Positions 10,945-25,700 of a DNA stretch of 64,000 nucleotides are shown piece after piece (position 1 is the first letter of the stretch; every line of letters starts with the position of its first letter). Origin of the DNA: Patellaria atrata CBS 101060 (Eukaryota; Ascomycota; Dothideomycetes; Patellariales; Patellariaceae). The notes beneath the pieces are model-generated. The model was not told the origin of the DNA, made no database searches, and worked only from the letters and a program-made list of their open reading frames with translations. The translations under genes were made by a program, and so were the position numbers. The stretch is from NCBI GenBank assembly GCA_010093705.1, contig MU006093.1, positions 851,479 through 915,478 on the forward strand, given 5' to 3'.

Positions 10945-12052
10945 CTAAGGATGCTGCGTTTTATTTTCTTCTCTTTTTTCTCGTTGGTGGTTTCAGGGTT
11001 TTTGACCCATTCTTTGAGATCCGGGTTCCAGGTATGACTGGAGCAAAAAGAAGTTAGTTATGAACTATTGCTCAAATTTATTTTGTGGCTAGGACATACC
11101 CCTGGAATTCAGTCACAACCAAAGCTTTGTCTTTATACTCATCCGTTAGGATCTTGTCATAGGCGTACGGAATTAGTGCCGGTACACCCTCGTATATCGA
11201 TTCACGCATCGGATACAGCTCTGTCGTCTTGTATCTATGGAAGTTTTTACAACTCCAGATCCCAGGGTGAATGTCAGGTTGTGTCTCACTGAGCCCGGTG
11301 ATATCGATGTATAGACCATTTCGCATATCGATCCAGCGTGCATCAATGATATTTTGCCCATCACCTCTTTCGCGTTGCCAAGCCCATCGGTTAACGTCAA
11401 GGAGGTAGTCACGCCTCACGGTCTTATCTTCTGAGACGTAGTGATGGATTGTGCGGTTATGGTGTTTACCCATATAGTCTAATGTTGCGCCAGATACTTG
11501 GGTATCTACGTCCCAGTCCCATGGTAACATCTACAAAGCGGTTAGTGAAGAATGAAGAGGAGAAGCCAAGCGTGATTACCTTGCCATTCCACCACCAACC
11601 TAGAAGAGTACCATGTGCTATCCACGTCTCTAAACCTTGTTCTCGGAACCAAGTTAAATATGCGCGAATCATGTGTGTAAGGGTATCAGTGCGTTCATCG
11701 TAAGATACGGCTTCTTTAAAATATCGTGTGTCATAATGGCCGAGTATATCGTCAGAGCTACAGATCCGTTAGTTTCTCGGATGCGAAATACTTTGCAAGG
11801 GCTGAAATGACTGAGGCGCATACCCAGGTTCATCTAGATCAAAGTCAGTGAGGAGAATCAGGGATATATACTGAGATATGTCTTAAACATACGGAAGTAT
11901 TTATTATCGCCTTTCCTTGGTCCACCCCTCTTTTCTATTTTTCTTTTCTCCAATCCCTTTTTATCCGTCTCCACTGTTGCCTCTGGAGCAGCTATCACCG
12001 GTGCAACCAGAAGTGCGGATACGAGGAATGTCGCATATTGTAAAAGTCTCAT
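10938..12052 (-). CDS. LicD/Mnn4-family protein (mannose phosphorylation type)
   Basis: Five exons (12052-11893, 11833-11824, 11757-11580, 11530-11100, 11037-10938) encode 292 aa. A signal peptide (MRLLQYATFLVSALLVAPVIA) leads into a basic linker and then the LicD domain: ETWIAHGTLLGWWWNGK followed by MLPWDWDVDTQV. This is the nucleotide/metal-binding core of the phosphotransferase family that includes yeast Mnn4, which promotes mannosyl-phosphate addition to glycans in the Golgi. The C-terminus is Lys-rich, as in Mnn4-type proteins. Exon 2 is only 10 nt and gives H-E-P-G, completing the usual KYFHEPG stretch; it keeps phase 1 to phase 2 exactly. Introns are 59, 66, 49 and 62 nt with CTGAC or CTAAC branch sites. 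The exact sugar acceptor is unknown. Confidence 0.85.
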
Positions 12053-14529
12053 ACTCTTCCTTTTCGCTAACTCTTAACTATGCTGATAAGTGTGATTGTT
12101 TTAAGTTCTATTCGCGGCGAAGAAGCTGTCGAAAACTCCTAGAGAGAGATTACAACGACGTCAGATAGCTAGGACAAGCTGAACTACAAGCCTTCGAGGA
12201 TAGTTGGGTCAAACTTCGAGGCGAGGAAGTACAGAGGATGATTATTAGGGATAAGCGAGTATTTCAGGTCGTAAGAATATTAAGGTGAAGGATTCAGAGA
12301 CTTGCGTACTTCGTTGGGTACGAGGCTGTGGGGAATGCCTTACGACGAGTCGCAGCACGTTCAGATAACCCCAAGGTATAAGTAAAACGGGCGTCGCTAT
12401 GTACGATGTGGGATCAAACGGAGAGTACAAGAAGAAGGGAATTCGCGCGATTATGAGTACATGTACAAGGCGATGATAAGTACAAGAAGAAGGGTCAAAG
12501 GGGCCAAATTGGTTAACAAGTTTGCGTTGGTTGAGAGTGAGAGTTGGGATCAAAGTCTCCCTCTCCTGAGTGCTGAAGTTCGTACAGGTACAGCCGTTGG
12601 CCTGTCGCGTGCCCTAGTGCTAAACGTGCCCAATTGCCATTTCGGAAAGCGGCCTCGGTTGTCAAACTGTGATCCTTCAAGACTTTTCAACCCACTCAGC
12701 CTTCCCCAGAATAATCCCCGCTTAACCCTAACAGGAGAATCTCACCCGTCAAACTCAATATCTGACACAAACCCTTTCTGACTTTAAAAAGTTCCCTATA
12801 CTTACCCCTCCACGGCCTCCATAAAGTAGTCAGACATTGCGGTCCATGCCGCTCCCTTAAACTGGCTCTTTTCCAATCATTCCTTCGCTTAAGGACGACA
12901 AGCTTTAAGTTGACCGCTTATTACCATAGCCTCGAGTTAAGCTCTCTTTGAAACAGTGCTTATCAGATTTCGATAGGGAGAACGCCAGGGACAGATGAAT
13001 CTAAACCAGGCTGAATGCTCCTCACAGGGGAAATACGACATCTTTTAAACACAGTGAGGGAGGTTACGCATACTGTTTACGTATGTCGACAAGAAATCCA
13101 GCCATAGGATGCGTCGACGACAAATTCAAAGTCACTTTCGGCTAGAAGGAGTACGTATGAACGCAAGAGAGACAGATCCTCTCGATGTCATGGAGAGATA
13201 ATGGGAATGAGCATCTGGGTCGTCAAAAATAAAAGTAAAATCATGTCCCACCTTCTGTAATGCATGGTCTACGTCAAAGACATGTGTACGTATGCAAAGT
13301 CGTAACATTGCCGTTCCTATACGTTGTAGGTGAAGGATGGGAAGTCTTCGTACGAGCCAGTCACTGTACAGAAAACCATAATGTTAGATTCTCGGGGGGA
13401 CAAATTCTGATGCTTGCTCCGTATACTGACGTGCAATGGTATTGACAAAGCGCGGCTCCTGTACGGATTGTACGGTATGTGATATGAATGCAATAAAGCA
13501 AAATATCTTTACATAAAACGCCTTGAGAAGCTCACTCTGACTAGGTAGAGCATGGAGAGCGTACAGCTCCTGCACAACGAAGCTTTGCGTTCACATGTTG
13601 ATAGAAGATGGTCATCCCTTAGCATCTTTGACTGGGAAAGGGAAATGAAGCCCATTTGGACAATCTCCTCCTATGGATAGTTTGATATAGCATATGCCCA
13701 CGACTTGCCATTCGATGGACGAGCATACGTATAGTATATTGGAATAACGTTTCCCGTAAAGTAAATCAAACGCGATGGGTCCTTGGTAGGAACAAAAGTG
13801 CGAAAGATTGGTGCCCTAGACTACTCAACTCCTCGAACGAACTTCTCGTATCAATTGGATCCTCCTCTCATGGAGCCTGAACTTCTGAGGTATTGGATAC
13901 TTGTTTTATAGCCATGGTCTGTTGTCGACTTTGGTTCCTTACATTGTCTAAATGACGTACTACTGCAGATCTAGAGCTTGAGAGAGGGCTAAACCACCCC
14001 TCCGTGCCCTGCTACCCCTCTATCAAAAGAAATAGAAATCTGGGGAGCTCATGGTGGGTGTTGGTACCTTACAGTATAGAATGCAGCCCCATTACAGGCA
14101 CACAGGATTGATATTGGAGCCAATAAGATCTAATTGTAGTTCGAGGAAGACGAACTTACAGAGGGATACAGTAACACGCATTTGTAACAACAACGTGTGC
14201 TGTTGTCCTCCAAAGGACTGACCTCTTTTAGGTCCCTCTGGCCCCTTCATGATGATCTAGTGCGGGGGAATGATGTTGGCTTCACCAACAGCCACGCCGC
14301 CTCAGAAAATTGCGTGATTGCTGGAGTAAAAACACAAGGAGCTTGAGAAAAGCCTGCGAAATTTTCTTAAAGAAAGCGATACCCTTTCTTCTCTTACTTG
14401 TAGTTTCTAGCTTACCTTATTGACCCACCTTGAAGGAATTGAAATAAGCAACGACTTGCTAGGTAGTTCATCACTCATTCTCCCCAGAAAACATACCAAA
14501 AGAGTTGTTATATCGTCCCAGGTCCCATC
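12053..14529. other. Gene-free interval of 2.5 kb
   Basis: This lies between the divergent starts of the LicD-like gene (-) and MET17 (+). Only short frames without domains are present. The promoters of both neighbours must be here, but I see no clear TATA box, CACGTG or repeat. Confidence 0.4.
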
Positions 14530-16247
<1,718 letters not shown>

Positions 16248-17654
16248 GAAGATTAAACCGGTGTGCGGTGTATAAGCGTCGATGTGGATGCAGATGGACC
16301 TCCAATGGCATAGTGAGGGCATCCGATCTCTAGGGTTTGATGAGAAGTAGCACTGTTTGCATGTTCACAATGCTAGCAATGATATCCCAGAGTATCAATC
16401 AAGCATCCATCTCGAATCGTAGAAATATTCTTTTGCACTTGATGAAATTTCCATTTCAAACGGTGGTCTTCTTTCGTCCTGGTCACCGGTTCATTTCCGA
16501 GCTCTTGTAGCCCGCCGCCTGGCTCCAAAACCTAAAGTCGATGGATAGATTTTTCTTTCGCAGAACATCCCATTTCAGCACATGTCAATCCCAAAAGCCC
16601 GATATCGAGCGCTCTTATCGTATGTTCATACCTTAGGATGATAGCGCGACAGTGTATCGACGTGCGCGATATAGTGAAGACGTGTCATGAAAAGATCGTA
16701 AGTAATAATTTGCAATGTCGTGACCGGGTCCATGATACTGAGGATTGCACTACCTGAAAGTAAAGATGATTGCTTTAGTATCGCTTCAGTGGTTCATTTC
16801 GGTGTTTCCTCGTGTATTGTAGCTCCCCTGGGCATGCTAATAAGGTAATCATCGGGGACCCCGCTGCGTGACCTTGTAACAGCTGCCCCACGTGCCCATC
16901 TAAAAGTCCCAAACGGAGGTTTTGCCCCCACAGCTTCCAGTTCCGACCGGATGGCCATGGAGTTCGGGGTAGAGTAGATCTACTATCACTAATAAGGTAA
17001 TAACTTTTAGAGCTGTAAGCATGTGAAGGTTGGGTTCTAACGTAAGAACCTTAACAGCTTAATTTGATGGATTACCTACTGTGAGACAAAGTTAAGCACG
17101 CGTAGCTATATCTAATAAGGATTTGAAAGACAATAGGAGGATGCTGCATCCTAATCTTGAAAGTGGTCAAAAGATACCTTACATCTTCACCGAAAGCAAT
17201 ACTCGGCGGAGTTACCTAGAAGGTGCATGTCCTCCTTGTCCAGTCTGAAAAGCCCGGTGTCGTACAAAAGTACCGAGGCTTGTACTTGTTCAAACAAAAT
17301 AGCTTCGCTCTAGTTCTACCACTTGAAGAAGGCCTTCATCCCTCCTTCTCACCTTCTAATATTTTCTTGTTCCGTTCGAAATAACTTACAGTATCAGATC
17401 CTGCCCTCTCATGCATATTAGATGAAATCCTACGGTTAAATCCGGACGTCCCACCTTAACATAGGAGTTCCACTCATCCCTTTAGTATTGGACTATAGCA
17501 TCATTCCAGGTTGGAATCAATCAAGGTAGGATTCACAGCACTGGTTGGTTAATGCTTTATGCTGAAAGTAACATTTTAGAAAACATTGGCCATTCAAGAC
17601 ATCCTAACTTTCCTACGCCTCGTCTGGTTCATCTCGCCGTTATAACACTTTACG
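16248..17654. other. Intergenic, 1.4 kb
   Basis: No gene is supportable between MET17 and the acyl-CoA synthetase, both on plus. One CACGTG palindrome, the core bound by Cbf1-type bHLH factors, is at 16889-16894. It is downstream of MET17 and ~760 bp before the next start, so its relevance is unclear. Confidence 0.4.
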
Positions 17655-20011
17655 ATGGCTCCAGTAGAAATCTTAGCCGTTCAGCGGGCTGCTACTTTGC
17701 AACCACCTCCCCCGAAAGGGTCCCCTCATGGTGTCGCTCTACCTGGAACGAAGAGAGACGGTCGAAGTGCGATATACAGACACTGGCGTTTCCAGGACGA
17801 GCTCTTAAAGACATTGGACCCCTCCGTGAGCTTTCCATAGCTGATACTCGTAGAATATAATGACTGAATCTCAGCTTATCTTCTCCTAGGTGACAACTTG
17901 TCATGAAGCGTTCGAACAGACGGGTAAGATATTCTGAGTCTTTTGGGATCTCACATATTGACATCTTCTTGTAGCTAAGGCCGCTCCGAAGCGAAACTGC
18001 CTCGGTCATCGTCCGTACCACCGTGACACGAAAACCTTTGGAGACTATGTATGGCAAGATTATGAGACAGTCCAACGGCGAAGAAAAAATCTCGGTGCAG
18101 GCATTGTACGCCTCCACAGAGAAGCTGGTATCACGGAGCAAAAGTATGGAGTTGGACTATGGTGCCAAAATCGTCCAGAATGGCAAATAGTTGGTATGTC
18201 AGACATGAAGCAGAAATCTATGTCCTCATGTTTGGTGTAGGTACTAACCCTGGACATAGATCTTGCTTGCATGTCTCAGAGCCTTTTCTCCGTCTCTCTT
18301 TACGACACGCTCGGACCGGATACAACCGAGTACATCATAAACCACGTCGGCATGACCTGTGTCGCAACATCTTTGAGCCATATCACGACTCTTCTAAAAC
18401 TTAAGCCGCGCCTTCCCACTCTTAAATTCATCATATGCCTTGACCCCCTGAGCGAAGGCGAGCGACTCGGTGAATCAAAAGGCGAAATATTAAATGCTAT
18501 CGCCCAAGATCTTGACATTTCGATATATTCTATTCAGGACGTAGAAGCAATCGGCGAAAGTACCCCGATTCCCTATAATCCACCCACAGCAGAAGACATT
18601 GTAACCATAAATTACACTAGTGGCACCACAGGTGACCCAAAGGGCGTTGTATTGACACATGCTGCAGCGATAGCCGCGGCAAGCGTTTCATTGCTTGTCA
18701 TTGATAAAGATGCTGGAGATAGATTACTATCATTCCTTCCACTTGCTCACATTTACCAGCGGGTGGGTGAACACTCCGCTTTGTGGAGTGGCACATCGAT
18801 TGGCTACTTTCACGGAAATATCCTCGAATTAGCAGACGATATCAAATTACTTCGTCCGACGGTATTCAGCGCAGTGCCGAGATTGTATAATAGATTTGGC
18901 GGTCTCATCAAAGCTGCTACGATCCAACAAGGAGGCGTGCGGGGCGCATTGTCCAGACGTGTCGTCTCTACGAAGCTTGCAAATATCAAGGCACCCGAGG
19001 GTACAGCTACGAACAAGCATCTCTTCTACGATCGTATTTGGGCAAAGAAAGTCTCTGCTGCTATCGGCCTGGACCAATGTGTGACAATGGTCTCCGGCGC
19101 CGCACCCTTAGACCCTTCCCTTCATCAGTTCCTACGCATAGTCTTCGCCAACGATTTCAAGCAAGGTTACGGCTTGACTGAGACTTACGCTGCGTCCATG
19201 GCACAACTTAAAGATGACATGTCATCTGGAAATTGTGGTCCTCCAGCTGCAACTCATGAGCTTTGTCTCTTAGACGTACCTGATATGGATTATCTATCCA
19301 CAGATAAGCCCCATCCGCGCGGGGAATTGCTCATCCGGGCGACTTCTTTGTTCAGAGAATATTATAAAAATGAGAAGGAGACCACCAAATCTATTGATAG
19401 CGACGGTTGGTTCCACACCGGTGATATCTGCTCGGTCGATGAACTAGGGCGTTTCAAGATAATTGATCGTGTGAAGAATGTTCTGAAGCTAGCGCAAGGG
19501 GAGTATCTTTCTCCTGAGCGTATCGAGAACGTTATTCTGGCGAACTGTAGCTGGCTTCAGATTGCATACGTGCATGGGGATTCCCACCAGAGTTTCCTGG
19601 TTGCTATCTTCGGCATCGCGCCTGACGCGTTTGCGCCTTTTGCAAGTAAACTAATAGGCAAAGAGTACTCTGTTACAGATCTGAAAACGTTGGAGTCTGT
19701 GGCACAGGAACCTAAAGTTCGGAAGGCAGTAATCAAGGAGTTAGACAAGGTGGCCAAACGAAACAAGTTCAACAGCTATGAGAAGGTTAGGGACGTCAGA
19801 TTGCTCGTCGATCCTTTCACAATTGATAATGAGCTCTTGACTCCGACGTAAGTAGAATTTCCTACTCTCGTAATTGACTAGATGATGCTAATAGCTTTAC
19901 AGTCTCAAGCTTAAGCGCGCGCAGGCCGCCAGGAAGTATCGTCATCTGCTGGATGAAATGTACGAGAACACCCTCGCAGAGGATGAGAATAAGCCCCGGG
20001 CTAAGCTATAG
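17655..20011 (+). CDS. FAA2: Long-chain fatty acyl-CoA synthetase, peroxisomal type
   Basis: This AMP-forming ligase activates fatty acids to acyl-CoA. Five exons (17655-17825, 17890-17923, 17975-18193, 18260-19847, 19903-20011) encode 706 aa, close to yeast Faa2. The AMP-binding P-loop YTSGTTGDPKGV starts at residue 260. Further landmarks are FLPLAHIYQRVGE, GYGLTET and the DGWFHTGDICSVDELGRFKIIDRVKN signature. The protein ends in RAKL; AKL fits the PTS1 tripeptide consensus [SAC][KRH]L, indicating import into peroxisomes and a role before beta-oxidation. Intron 3 has a perfect TACTAAC branch site. Exon 2 is only 34 nt. No transmembrane segment is evident. The exact chain-length preference cannot be read from the sequence. 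Confidence 0.92.
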
Positions 20012-20547
20012 TTTGGAATCGTGTTACGGGACTAGGAACCGAACGTCTCGTTGTACATACATATCTTGTGTTATGAAATATTAAGGTAGGTGCTTCGAAC
20101 TGCTCGTCTAGACGGAGTGAAGCAGGATTGGATGAATCATTTCCCTCCATTTTGTCGTATTTATGGGCATTTTAGAAATGGAACTGCATAAGATAGCATA
20201 TTAGATATAATGAACGAAAGATTATACCTTACTATTACGTGCAATTAATTTTAAAAACAACAGCTGTGAACTTTCATCATACTGATAGGGCTGATAATTT
20301 GCGGGATGAGAACAGACCCTGGTCTCTCCCTTGGGTCGACCGGCAAGCTGATACACAACCTCCCTTCGATTCTTTACCTCCTCAATTTGCCCTTATACAT
20401 ATTGTAATCGCCTATTCGAATCCCTTCATTACTACCCTGGGTCACTCATTTTATATAGACACGCGTCGTTGCTGTTTTAAATAAATCTTTTGCGCCTTGC
20501 GCGGCGCCGCCGCACCTGAAGATCTCTTTCTTCTCGACAGCGCAATT
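20012..20547. promoter_or_regulatory. FAA2-MID1 intergenic, MID1 promoter
   Basis: This is a 536-bp tandem gap. A TATATA stretch at 20452-20457 lies ~90 bp before the MID1 ATG and is a plausible TATA element. Nothing else is recognisable. Confidence 0.35.
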
Positions 20548-22525
20548 ATGCAGTTCCCTAAATTAACACCTCTTCAATCTCGCCTTGCTGCCTCACTTAC
20601 GACCGCAGTAATTCTCATAGTCATACTATTCTCTCTGTCGCCAAGACATTCCGCATACGCAGCTGAAATCGACTCGATACTGAACGACGAGCATAATCAC
20701 CACTGGTTACCGGAAAATGTTGACGCAGCTGGTTTGAGTTGGGACGATGAAAAGGATCAAGATGCGTATGAAGCTGAGTTTCTCGGATTAGACAGGGGGA
20801 TAATAGGAAGAGCACCAGCCGGAGTTGATGGACTGGATAACAATACACCGAGCAATCTGAATCTTGACCCTGGGCGGACAAATAACTACGTTTTCGAAAA
20901 CAAAACATTATGGGGAAATCATTCTGCGACGGGTCTAGGACTTCCCGCACTTCCTCGGACCAGAGAAACTCGAGACGTGGGAGAATTCGCTACCCCTATA
21001 GAAATAAGGCAAGACCGAGCGTCGCAAACCACTCGACTATTGTATATTTCCATCAATGTTTGTTCACAACCAACTAGGAATGGCACCTCCACTTCTACGG
21101 GGCCTCCTCCACAACTTACGTTGTACATATCGCAATCTGAGAGAAACCAACGACCCAGCCCAGACGCCAACGAGCTTGATATGAAAACGTTACCACTAAA
21201 TGAGGGGTTCCAAAATTGTACCATCGACGCTACAGGAGATGTCTATATTGGTGTCCACGCCCCGGAATTGCCGCAAGGTTTCTCTGGTGGATATAACTAT
21301 GACCTCGCTGCTTCTATCGACGGCTATTACCATTCGTGGACTGAGGACGAGAAGGACTCTCCGCTTCTTTATCTCGTTGACAGTGACACGAGTTCCGCCC
21401 TTCTCGTAACTAGTAACTTAACCCAGAACGATATTACTGACAGAGTGTACCAAAATGGGTTGAACATGAGGCCACCATTTCAGATCTTTGCATTCAATGA
21501 AAATGAGACGTCTATCAAGGGCTTGGAGCATTCATACTGTGGCCTTAAGACCATGAATGCATCGACCCAGGTAATAACCGACAGAAGTATGACAGTTCGA
21601 GGGTTGGGGAACCACCCTAAGGAGCAGTTCTACGTTCGAAACCTGAATCATAGCTCGACGTATCTCTCGTACCTCGCTATTGAAGGCAACTCGACAAACT
21701 TCGGAGCTGGTACTGTAGGAGGGGGTGGTACGATATTGGTTCGCACTACCTTCAAAACCAAAGCGGGTACGGATACATCATCCTACTTATTCTACCATTA
21801 CTAATGATGTGATAGACAATAACTGCCGTGTTGTGTTTAACTTGACTTTTTGTTCTGAAGTCGCCTACGCCGTCCCATCTAACCCTGAACTGTTTCCCGA
21901 CCGCCAAAATCTAGCAGACATGTACGATAAAAATGCTGCGCATCATTATCAGAATTTCAACTATTCACTCCAGCAGATCCCTTGCAGTACCACTGCCAAC
22001 GATACAAAGTACTCGCTCGTACGCAATTGTACCCACTGCGCCCGTGATTACAAAAACTGGCTCTGTGCAGTCACCATTCCCCGTTGTGCCGACTTCTCTA
22101 CTTCATCGCAACTCTACTATCTGCAACCGAGGAATCTGGCTCAAGCTTTCATCAATGGTTCGAGACCGTTACATGATACCCTGACCTCCCACAGGACATT
22201 AACACAACGTCTTGGAACTAACAGTTCACGCAATCCATGGATAGACGAGGAAATTCGCCCAGGGCCATACAAGGAGGTGTTACCGTGCGAGGACCTCTGC
22301 TACAATGTGGTGCAGAGCTGTCCGGCAGCTTTTGGATTTGGATGTCCAACGTCAGGCCAAGGTCTAGAAATGAGCTATGGGACACGAAATGAGAAAAAAG
22401 GTGTGGTGACATGCAACTTTCCAGGTCAAATGATCCCCGTAAGTGGAGGAGCGCCTATGAGGTCTCAGAGCTGGAATATTTGGGCCTGGGTTGGGGTAGT
22501 GGCTTTGTTCACGGCATGGCTATGA
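20548..22525 (+). CDS. MID1: Stretch-activated calcium channel subunit Mid1
   Basis: Mid1 is the regulatory, alpha2/delta-like partner of the Cch1 calcium channel at the plasma membrane, needed for Ca2+ influx during pheromone, cell-wall or ER stress. Two exons (20548-21766, 21816-22525) encode 642 aa. A hydrophobic signal segment (ASLTTAVILIVILFSLSP) starts near residue 14. The extracellular region has many N-glycosylation sequons and the Cys-rich C-terminal half typical of Mid1, for example NLTFCSEVAYAVPSNP, SLQQIPCSTTANDTKYS, CARDYKNWLCAVTIPRC and LPCEDLCYNVVQSCPAAFGF. The end is hydrophobic (WNIWAWVGVVALFTAWL), suggesting a GPI-type signal or C-terminal anchor. The single intron is 49 nt with a TACTAAT branch site. 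The frame is open back to 20497, but the ATG at 20548 begins right before the signal segment. Confidence 0.92.
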
Positions 22526-23118
22526 GGGTCTGTTTATATGGATGGTGAGGGTCGCATTTTATAGGACGGAATTGCATGGATGGCGTTCTGGGTGAATGTG
22601 GGTTGTATGACGGTTCGTTTGGGCGACTGGATCTGTATGACTGTGAGCCATCGTATATGAATGCTAATATAGGCGCACGCCCCTAATGGACGTTACTAGA
22701 CCCTTCCCGTACCGTTGGGACTGACGGTCAGTTATGCGCCTCCCGTGTTGCGGGCGCAAGAGGTTTCTCTTCTTCTATCAGAGCATTACTGGCTTACTGT
22801 ACACCTTTGGTTCATGCATGTATCGGGATTGACCATACAAACTATAGAGATTTGATAATGGGCCGGAACTGTGAGTATGTCAGTACGTGTACAACAACCG
22901 TACAGCGTATAACGACTGGTAACATGAACATCCTAAGGTTACTAAAACGTTTATAATTTCATCCTCCATTTTCAAAAACCTAAGCATCTTTTGCTAATCG
23001 ATCCTGACCTTCGAAGCATTGCTGTGAACGCCGTTTTTAGATGCTTTGTCCCCATGCGCCGCCGCTAATAAACAATATCACTACCCAATAAGTGGAATAT
23101 CCCTGAAAAACGAAATCT
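22526..23118. other. Convergent 3' interval MID1/SPT4
   Basis: This is shared 3' flanking DNA of MID1 (+) and SPT4 (-). A GC-rich imperfect inverted repeat near 22736-22757 could form a small hairpin. No gene is seen. Confidence 0.35.
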
Positions 23119-23552
23119 TCATTCATCCTCCATCCCTTCCTCCTCTCGCTTACTTCCATCTCTCCTATTACCAATTAGTATTCTATCTTTGCATTCCCAT
23201 TCCACTCGCAGGATCAAACTTACGGGAAGTACCTCACCCCCGCGTTCTCCATATTTGCCAATACATCCTCCGGTAGCATACCCGTAACTTTGACCGCATA
23301 CGTCCCCGGAACAAAGGAATCGAGCCGTTGCCATTTCGCTACCCAAGATGTTGCAGGGTCGGTGAGTGCGATCAGGCCTTCGTAGACCTGTGATGTGCAT
23401 TCTCGAATAGCGTCGTTGTTGCCGACTAGGCTGAGGAAGTCGTCGCAGTTGGGACAACCAGAGGTATAGAATTTGTGCTGGTGTTGCACGATAGAGCAGA
23501 CCATGCAGGCCCGTAGAGCACGGTGTTGAGAGCGGGCGACGAAGGCAGACAT
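23119..23552 (-). CDS. SPT4: Transcription elongation factor Spt4
   Basis: Spt4 is the small zinc-binding partner of Spt5 in the DSIF complex that travels with RNA polymerase II in the nucleus. Exons 23552-23224 and 23164-23119 give 124 aa, the normal family length. The zinc site is CMVC...CPNC (residues ~16-36), followed by the hallmark SWVAKWQRLDSFVPGTYAVKVTG. The 59-nt intron falls inside the codon after RYFP; splicing restores the conserved RDG tail and an acidic end (REEEGMEDE), whereas reading through would truncate the protein. The gene is divergent from PPT1 with a 447-bp shared upstream region. Confidence 0.93.
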
Positions 23553-23999
23553 ATTGGGGTTGGTTTGAAAGTGGGATGTCTAGATTGTAAGTTCGACTGT
23601 TGAGTCCTGGCCTTAATGTGTAGTAGGTGGAGGTGTGGTCAGAATATGAAGCCCATGATGCTTTGTTCGAGATTCGATGAAGTTGGAAATGTACCAAGGG
23701 CGGAGCGGAGCGGACTAATTCCGCCCGTCTGGAAAAGAAGTTTGTGGAACGCTGCCCTAAGCTTCCATCCATCGTCATTTGTGTTGACCCGTCGACCTGG
23801 ACCACGAGGTCACACCGAATTCGGACAGTGTTATTCTTGACTGTCGCTAGAGATTTTTACACCTATATATCGCTCCTTCACTGAAATCTATCTTTTGCTA
23901 TAAATCCTTACGAGTTTCGTTGACTTCTGTCTAACCGCCCCGCTGCAGCTTGACTAGCTCTAGAGACATACTAAATTCGTGCCCCTTCCAATTCGAACG
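23553..23999. promoter_or_regulatory. Divergent promoter SPT4/PPT1
   Basis: These 447 bp separate the two divergent starts. A TATATAT stretch begins at 23864, ~135 bp before the PPT1 ATG. No other motif is named with confidence. Confidence 0.35.
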
Positions 24000-25700
24000 A
24001 TGACCGCGGCCGAGGAGGCCATTGCCTTGAAGAACAAGGGGAATGAGGCGTTCAAAGCTCATGACTGGGCAACTGCCATCGAGTATTATACAAAAGCCAT
24101 TGCAGTAAACGATAAGGAGCCTTCGTTTTACACCAATAGAGCTCAGGTTCGTCTAGCTGTCAAGTCCACATATGGGCACGCGACATAGCTAATAGGATAT
24201 TGAATAGGCCAACATCAAGCTAGAATCATACGGATATGCTGCCGCAGATGCAACGAAGGCGATAGAATTAGATTCAAACAATGTGAAGGTGTGTAGACAG
24301 TCCTCGTCGTTATCGTAGGCATACTGACCGCTGTCCCATAGGCATACTATAGAAGAGCTGTTGCGAACACAGCTACCTTAAAGCACCGGGAGGCGCTACA
24401 GGACTGGAAAATTGTTGTCAAGAAGTTGCCAGGCGATAAGGCCGCAAAGCTTCAGCACGATCAATGTAGCGCGATAGTAAAACGAGATGCCTTCCTCAAG
24501 GCTATAGAAATTGAAGATGCACCCTCAGCAGCGGAGGGTCTCGATATAGACAATATCGCTGTAGAGGAAGCATATGATGGCGTACGGTTAGGCAAAGAGA
24601 TGACACAAGAGTTCATCGATGATATGATTCAACGGTTCAAGGACGGAAAGAAGATACACAAAAAATATGTGTATCAGATAATATTGGCGGTTAAGGATAT
24701 CGTATACAAAGAGGCTACTATGGTTGAGACCGAAGTTAAAGAAGGCACGAAGATCACGGTATGCGGTGATACACACGGTGAGGTCCCATTCATATCAAGG
24801 TTAACCTTCCATGAGAAACCCAATACTAATTTATTTTACGCATTTAGGCCAATACTTCGATCTTCTCGAACTCTTCCGCCTGAATGGCTTCCCCTCGGAT
24901 ACACACCATTATCTCTTCAACGGTGACTTTGTCGATCGCGGCTCCTGGTCCACGGAGATCGCTCTCCTGCTCTACTCATACAAGTGGCTACGACCCAATT
25001 CTTTCTTCCTCAACCGTGGCAACCATGAAACTGATGACATGAATCGCATGTACGGCTTTGAAGGCGAGTGTCGCCACAAGTACTCCGAGCGTGTCTTTAA
25101 GCTCTTCTCTGAGTCCTTCTCGGCACTACCACTCGCAACCCTAGTCGGCAAGAAGTATTTCGTCCTCCATGGCGGCTTGTTCTCGGATGACAAGATCACG
25201 CTTGACGATGTGCGGAAACTAAATAGGCATAAGCAGCGGCAACCCGGCCAAAGCGGTCTCATGATGGAGATGCTGTGGACCGATCCGCAAAAGGACCCTG
25301 GCAGAGGGCCGAGTAAAAGAGGAGTGGGCTTGCAGTTTGGACCGGATGTTACGAAGAGGTTTTGCGAGAACAACGGTTTGGAGGCTGTTATTCGGAGTCA
25401 TGAGGTCAGGATGGAGGGCTATGAGGTAAGCAACCATGAGCATCTTCCGCTTGATATCATCCTAAGGGGTTCCTTTTGTGTGGTAGCGATGTTAACTCTA
25501 TCTACTCACAGTCCGAACACGATGGCCGCTGCATCACTGTCTTCTCCGCACCTAAATATTGCGATTCTACCGAAAATAAAGGCGCATACATCAACATCGG
25601 CCCCGATTACAAACTCGATTTCCACAAGTTCGACGCCGTGCCACATCCAAATATCAAACCTATGGCATATGCTTCGAGTCCACTCATGGGGATGATGTAG
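24000..25700 (+). CDS. PPT1: Serine/threonine protein phosphatase 5 (TPR-containing)
   Basis: PP5/Ppt1 is an Hsp90-associated phosphatase that dephosphorylates Hsp90 and its clients. Exons 24000-24146, 24208-24288, 24342-24777, 24848-25425 and 25512-25700 encode 476 aa, the usual length. Residues ~5-120 form three TPR units (ALKNKGNEAFKAHDWATAIE, then AIAVNDKEPSFYTNRAQ). The catalytic PPP core follows with GDTHG (218-222), GDFVDRG, RGNHE and HGGLFSDD. These are the metal-binding and catalytic motifs, all intact. The C-terminus (IKPMAYASSPLMGMM) is characteristic of PP5. Introns 1-3 are 61, 53 and 70 nt; the last is 86 nt. The first in-frame ATG is at 24000, just before the first TPR. Confidence 0.94.
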
